From contig CAMLFF010000093.1 in NCBI GenBank assembly GCA_946479185.1, forward strand, positions 1-10,036: DNA of 10,036 nucleotides, written 5' to 3'. Numbering within the stretch: the first letter of the stretch is position 1; every line of letters begins with the position of its first letter. Under the pieces are notes generated by a model that was not told the origin of the DNA, ran no database searches, and saw nothing but the letters and a program-made list of their open reading frames with translations. The translations under genes were made by a program, and so were the position numbers. Origin of the DNA: an uncultured Sphingobium sp. (lineage in GTDB: Bacteria > Pseudomonadota > Alphaproteobacteria > Sphingomonadales > Sphingomonadaceae). Below, in pieces: positions 7,096-10,036 of this stretch.

Positions 7096-7737
7096 ATGGC
7101 CAGCAACGGACCCGTGCTAACTGAGCGCCGCTCAAGTGCCAGTGACTATCTCAAATTTCTCCACGCATGGCTCCGTAAGCCACGTCAAACCGCGTCGATC
7201 GTGCCGAGCAGTCCTTATCTCGGTCGCTTGATGGCGACGCAGATTGATCCGCTTGGCGGGCCGGTGATGGAGTTTGGTGGCGGTACGGGCGCGTTGACGC
7301 GGCAGATTCTCGCTACCGGCCTGCCACATGAGCATCTCGAAGTGGTCGAGATCAATGCTGCGTTCGCTAACAATTTGCGCCGCGATTTTCAGGGCGTGCG
7401 CATCATGGAGTCGCCTGCACAAATGGTCGCTGCCGATGCTGCAGGCGGTATCGGCGGATATCAGTGCGTGATCAGCGGACTGCCGCTGCTTGCCATGAAC
7501 AAGGCGCTGCAGCGCGCTATTCTGGCCGAGGCCTTCACATTGCTGCGTCCCGGCGGCTCCTTCATCCAGTTCACTTATGCGACGCGGCCACCTGTCGCAG
7601 AGGCTGTGGCGGTCTCGCTCGATCTGGGTGTCGAGCGGATCGGCATGATCGTGCGCAATGTGCCGCCCGCCACGGTGTTCCGCTATCGTCGGGCGATGGA
7701 TATTGCTCAAAACGCGGATAGCGAACTCGCGCTCTGA
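7096..7737 (+). CDS. pmtA: PmtA-like phospholipid N-methyltransferase
   Basis: A 213-residue class I SAM-dependent methyltransferase of the COG3963/PmtA type, normal in length. Family features in order: QTASIVPSSPYLGRLMA (31-47), SAM motif VMEFGGGTGALTRQIL (57-72), acidic strand-2 end VVEIN (83-87), ISGLPLLAM (126-134) and LRPGGSFIQFTYATRPPV (150-167). Known PmtA enzymes methylate phosphatidylethanolamine stepwise to phosphatidylcholine at the cytoplasmic membrane, and alphaproteobacteria commonly make this lipid. Whether this one makes all three transfers cannot be read from sequence. The start at ATG 7096 has GAGG (7088-7091) just upstream, rather close; an in-frame GTG at 7084 would add four residues. 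It is 87 bp after the small protein gene and 118 bp before the ubiquinone hydroxylase, on the same strand. Confidence 0.85.
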   Translation: MASNGPVLTERRSSASDYLKFLHAWLRKPRQTASIVPSSPYLGRLMATQIDPLGGPVMEFGGGTGALTRQILATGLPHEHLEVVEINAAFANNLRRDFQGVRIMESPAQMVAADAAGGIGGYQCVISGLPLLAMNKALQRAILAEAFTLLRPGGSFIQFTYATRPPVAEAVAVSLDLGVERIGMIVRNVPPATVFRYRRAMDIAQNADSELAL

Positions 7738-7855
7738 CCCGTCGAGCGTAGCGGGCGGCGTCTGCAAAATCAGCGTAAACTGGCCATTGGTCATCGCCTT
7801 TCCATCGGATGCGGTTTAGGGTGACGCCTGAACCGAGCGCAGACGAGAAAGAGCC

Positions 7856-9064
7856 ATGCAACGCTTCGATGTCATCATATTGGGCGGCGGGCTGGTTGGC
7901 CTGACGCTGGCGATTGCGCTTGATCGGCATGGCGTGCGTTGCGCCGTGGTTGACCCGGCAGAACCGCACACGAAAGATGCGCCGGGCTTTGATGGCCGCA
8001 CCTCGGCCATTGCATCTGCCAGCTGGAAATTGTTCGAGGCGATCGGCATCGCGCCACACTTGGCGGACAAATTTTGCCCCATCGAGCGGATCTGGGTGAG
8101 CGAGGGATTGACGCCCGGCGCGCTGGATTTCGCGCCCGATCCTGAGGATGGGGCGATGGGCTTCATGGTCGAGAATCGCGAGCTGCGCGTAGCGATCGAG
8201 ACGACGGCATCTGCGGCACCCAGCATCACGCGCTTCCAGCCTGACACGCCCGTGCATGTCGAGCGGGATGACTATGGCTGCACGGTTACCCTCGCGAGTG
8301 GCTAGACGATTGCGTCCAGCCTGCTCGGCGGCGCGGAAGGGCGGGCCAGCCCGACGCGAGAGCTCGCTGGCATTCCCGTCGCGAAATGGTCCTATCCGCA
8401 CACTGCGCTGGTGACGGCGATCAACCATGAGGAATTGCATGGCAACACTGCCTATGAAATCTTCTACCCCGGCGGGCCTTTTGCGCTGTTGCCGATGCAG
8501 CCCGGCACCCGCTCTGCCATCGTGTGGACCGTGCCGAGCAAGCAGGCCGCCGCTTATCTGAAGCTGCCCGAGCATGCCTGGCTCGCCGAAGCCCAAAAGC
8601 GCATGGGCAGCTTTCTTGGCGAGATCAGCCTTGCCGCGCCGATGCAAAGCTATGAGCTTGGCTATCATCGCGCGGCGCGGATCGTCGATCAGCGGTTGGC
8701 GCTGGTGGGGGACGCAGCACATGGCATCCACCCGATTGCCGGGCAGGGCGTCAACCTTGGCTATCGCGATGCCGCGGCGCTCACGCAGGTGATCGTGGAG
8801 GGCATGCGCACAGGCCTTGAGCCGGGCGATGCGCAATTGCTCGATCGCTATCAGCGCTGGCGCGCGCTCGATTCGCTGAGTGTGACGATCATGATGGACG
8901 GTTTGGTTCGACTTTTCGACGTTCCGGGCAAGCCAGCATCGATGATTCGCAGCTTTGGGCTCTCATCTGTGCAGAAACTTGGCAGCTTGAAGGACCGGTT
9001 CATGGCCGAGGCACGGGGGGAAAGCGGGCCACGTCCGAGGCTTTTACTGGGCGAAATGATCTAG
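7856..9064 (+). pseudogene. UbiH/UbiF-family FAD monooxygenase with an internal amber stop
   Basis: Ubiquinone-biosynthesis hydroxylase family (UbiH/UbiF/VisC/COQ6). These FAD enzymes hydroxylate the ring of quinone precursors using O2 and NAD(P)H. The frame is continuous for 403 codons from ATG 7856 to TAG 9062, except for one in-frame TAG at codon 150 (8303-8305). Before it are the FAD-binding VIILGGGLVGLTLAIAL (6-22) and DGRTSAIA (47-54). After it, in the same frame, are GAEGRASPTRELAGIPV, GPFALLPM, IVWT and the second FAD motif GDAAHGIHPIAGQGVN (285-300). Frame, length and all motifs are kept, so only a single-base change seems to separate this from an intact gene. As written it gives a 149-residue fragment lacking the substrate domain. 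A restart at GTG 8411 has no ribosome site. It could be a recent nonsense mutation, a sequence error or amber readthrough. Which ring position it acts on is unknown. Confidence 0.88.
8303..8305 (+). other. In-frame amber codon inside the hydroxylase gene
   Basis: TAG interrupts the reading frame between LASG and TIASSLLGGAEGR. Relatives usually carry Glu, Gln, Lys or Asp-like residues in this beta-turn. One change from GAG, CAG or AAG would make TAG. No frameshift or deletion is present on either side. Confidence 0.9.
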
Positions 9065-9071
9065 ACAGCCG

Positions 9072-9087
9072 CTTCGCACCTGCGAAG
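9072..9087. repeat. Short inverted repeat after the hydroxylase stop
   Basis: CTTCGC (9072-9077) / GCGAAG (9082-9087) with an ACCT loop starts 8 bp after the stop codon at 9062-9064. The stem is short and is followed by AAAA rather than T on the coding strand, so it is a poor intrinsic terminator for the plus-strand gene. Confidence 0.35.
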
Positions 9088-9122
9088 AAAAGCCATATGC
9101 GTGAATGGCTTGTCGAGATGTT

Positions 9123-9138
9123 TATAACCTAGGTTATA
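9123..9138. promoter_or_regulatory. Perfect 16-bp palindrome, operator-like
   Basis: TATAACCT/AGGTTATA is perfect with no spacer, so it cannot form a good RNA hairpin but suits a dimeric DNA-binding protein. It lies 161 bp upstream of the diguanylate cyclase start, in a stretch AT-richer than the rest of the window. The regulator is unknown. Confidence 0.55.
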
Positions 9139-9167
9139 GGATGGATCTGGCGTTAAAGTCTTCCCGG

Positions 9168-9184
9168 CTCAACATGCAGTTGAG
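9168..9184. promoter_or_regulatory. 17-bp dyad CTCAAC-N5-GTTGAG
   Basis: Two perfect 6-bp arms (9168-9173 and 9179-9184) flank ATGCA. It is the second of three dyads in the diguanylate cyclase leader and resembles a generic dimer-binding site. Confidence 0.4.
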
Positions 9185-9200
9185 AGAAGTGCAGGCCAGT

Positions 9201-9217
9201 AGTTTGCTAAGTAAACT
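9201..9217. promoter_or_regulatory. 17-bp near-perfect dyad AGTTTGCT-A-AGTAAACT
   Basis: Arms 9201-9208 and 9210-9217 pair at all eight positions, one of them G-T, around a single central base. The one-base centre favours DNA binding over an RNA hairpin. It is 82 bp before the diguanylate cyclase start. Confidence 0.4.
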
Positions 9218-9298
9218 GCCAATGCAATACAGGTTCGACATGTTCAAAGCTTTGTTTACTCCCAGCCAATACAAGGGCGGCGTTGGAGGAGATAAGGC

Positions 9299-10036
9299 AT
9301 GTCTGCCGCGCACGTAACATCGGAAACATTCGGGGGTAAGCTGGCAAAGCTTGGCCGCATGCTCGGCATCGCGGACACTGGGGGCGCAACAGCTGAAGGG
9401 CCAGCGCAGGATCGCGAAGCGGGCAGTGCTCATCTGCGTCGCGAGAGCGAACGTCGCAAAAGACTGTATGACGAGATTGGCGGATTTCTGTTCGCCCATG
9501 ATCTGGACCTGACGCCGCTCAACTTCGGGCTGGCGATGGACTATATCACCGGCAATGATCTGGCTGTCGAAAAGGCCGTCGGGTCCGTTTTGAAGGATCG
9601 CGGTAAGATTACCAATGGTGTGGCGGAACGGATCATGTCCGAACAGCGTGTCGAACAGCTCACGCCAGATGCATTGAGCGAGATGCTCAAAGAGGTGGAG
9701 ATCAACCTGGTCCAGCTCACCGGCATTGCCGATCAATCCAGCAACTCCGCGAAGGATTTTGGCGCTGCCTTGCAAAGGGAAGCAGCGGAACTCACCAAGG
9801 GATCGGGCGGCGGCGAAGCGCTCTCCAATCTGGTCGTGCTGACGCGCACGATGATCGAAAAGACCCGCGAGGTCGAAGCGCAGATGCGCGATGGCCAGCA
9901 GCAGACGCAATTGCTCCAGAAGAACCTGGAAACGGCGCGCCGCGCAGCCGAGCAGGACCATTTGACCGTCCTGCCTAATCGAAGGTCATTCGAGGGGACG
10001 CTCTATGAACAGGTCGCGCTCGCCCGTGAGGCAAAG
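9299..10036 (+). CDS. Diguanylate cyclase (GGDEF) with long helical N-terminus, 3' end missing
   Basis: The frame is open for 246 codons to the right edge. Residues 1-45 are a variable polar leader. Residues 55-110 form a helical region (YDEIGGFLFAHDLDLTPLNF, then AMDYITGNDLAVEKAV) of the kind found ahead of soluble GGDEF domains. Residues 175-219 look like a coiled coil that runs straight into DHLTVLPNRRSFEGTL (220-235), the standard opening of a GGDEF domain. The catalytic GG[DE]EF loop lies beyond the window, so activity cannot be judged. Family knowledge: such proteins make cyclic di-GMP from two GTP and dimerise through the coiled coil. There is no signal peptide or membrane segment, so it is cytoplasmic. 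The Shine-Dalgarno GGAGGA (9285-9290) is strong, eight bases before the ATG. Three palindromes lie in its leader. Confidence 0.88.
   Translation, partial: MSAAHVTSETFGGKLAKLGRMLGIADTGGATAEGPAQDREAGSAHLRRESERRKRLYDEIGGFLFAHDLDLTPLNFGLAMDYITGNDLAVEKAVGSVLKDRGKITNGVAERIMSEQRVEQLTPDALSEMLKEVEINLVQLTGIADQSSNSAKDFGAALQREAAELTKGSGGGEALSNLVVLTRTMIEKTREVEAQMRDGQQQTQLLQKNLETARRAAEQDHLTVLPNRRSFEGTLYEQVALAREAK

Noticed and set aside
7571..8836. Minus-strand frame of 421 codons across the methyltransferase end and hydroxylase
   Set aside because: It is antisense to two genes with strong family motifs; the Arg/His/Ala-rich product looks like a GC shadow.
9141..9317. Short plus-strand frame in the diguanylate cyclase leader, overlapping its start
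   Set aside because: No good ribosome site and no recognisable motif; it also covers the palindromes. An upstream leader frame cannot be excluded but is not supported.
9134..9961. Minus-strand frame of 275 codons
   Set aside because: Antisense to the diguanylate cyclase, which has a strong ribosome site and a GGDEF opening.

Overview
The window looks like ordinary chromosome of an alphaproteobacterium, most likely a sphingomonad (Sphingomonadales). This rests on four observations: G+C-rich coding sequence, a secreted protein with a PEPxxWA-type C-terminal sorting signal, a lipoprotein-type M13 peptidase, and a PmtA-like phospholipid methyltransferase. I see no rRNA, tRNA, CRISPR array, insertion sequence or phage gene. 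Genus is not decided.

Layout, left to right. (1) A BioC-like malonyl-ACP methyltransferase on the minus strand runs off the left edge; its start is at 720. (2) A DUF418 multi-pass membrane protein on plus ends at a strong bidirectional terminator. (3) A small secreted PEP-CTERM protein on minus converges on that terminator and has a long AT-richer upstream region with CtrA-like half sites. (4) A large M13 metallopeptidase lipoprotein on minus is divergent from (5) a GcvA-like LysR regulator on plus, with a T-N11-A dyad between them. (6) A single-domain CheY-like receiver is followed, stop codon directly against start codon, by a small helical protein of unknown function. (7) A PmtA-like phospholipid N-methyltransferase follows on plus. 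(8) A UbiH/UbiF-family ubiquinone hydroxylase reads as one intact frame except for a single in-frame TAG at codon 150. (9) A 234-bp leader with three 16-17 bp palindromes precedes a GGDEF-type diguanylate cyclase cut off at the right edge.

How the genes work together: the only tight unit is the receiver plus the small protein. PmtA (phosphatidylcholine synthesis) and the UbiH-family enzyme (quinone synthesis) are both membrane-lipid functions on the same strand. The LysR gene and the M13 gene form a typical divergent regulator/target pair, though this is untested. The receiver and the diguanylate cyclase are signalling genes about 2.3 kb apart with no direct link visible.

I do not see a clearly new multi-gene system. 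The items most worth a second look are the amber codon in the quinone hydroxylase, the orphan small protein coupled to the receiver, and the cluster of palindromes upstream of the diguanylate cyclase.
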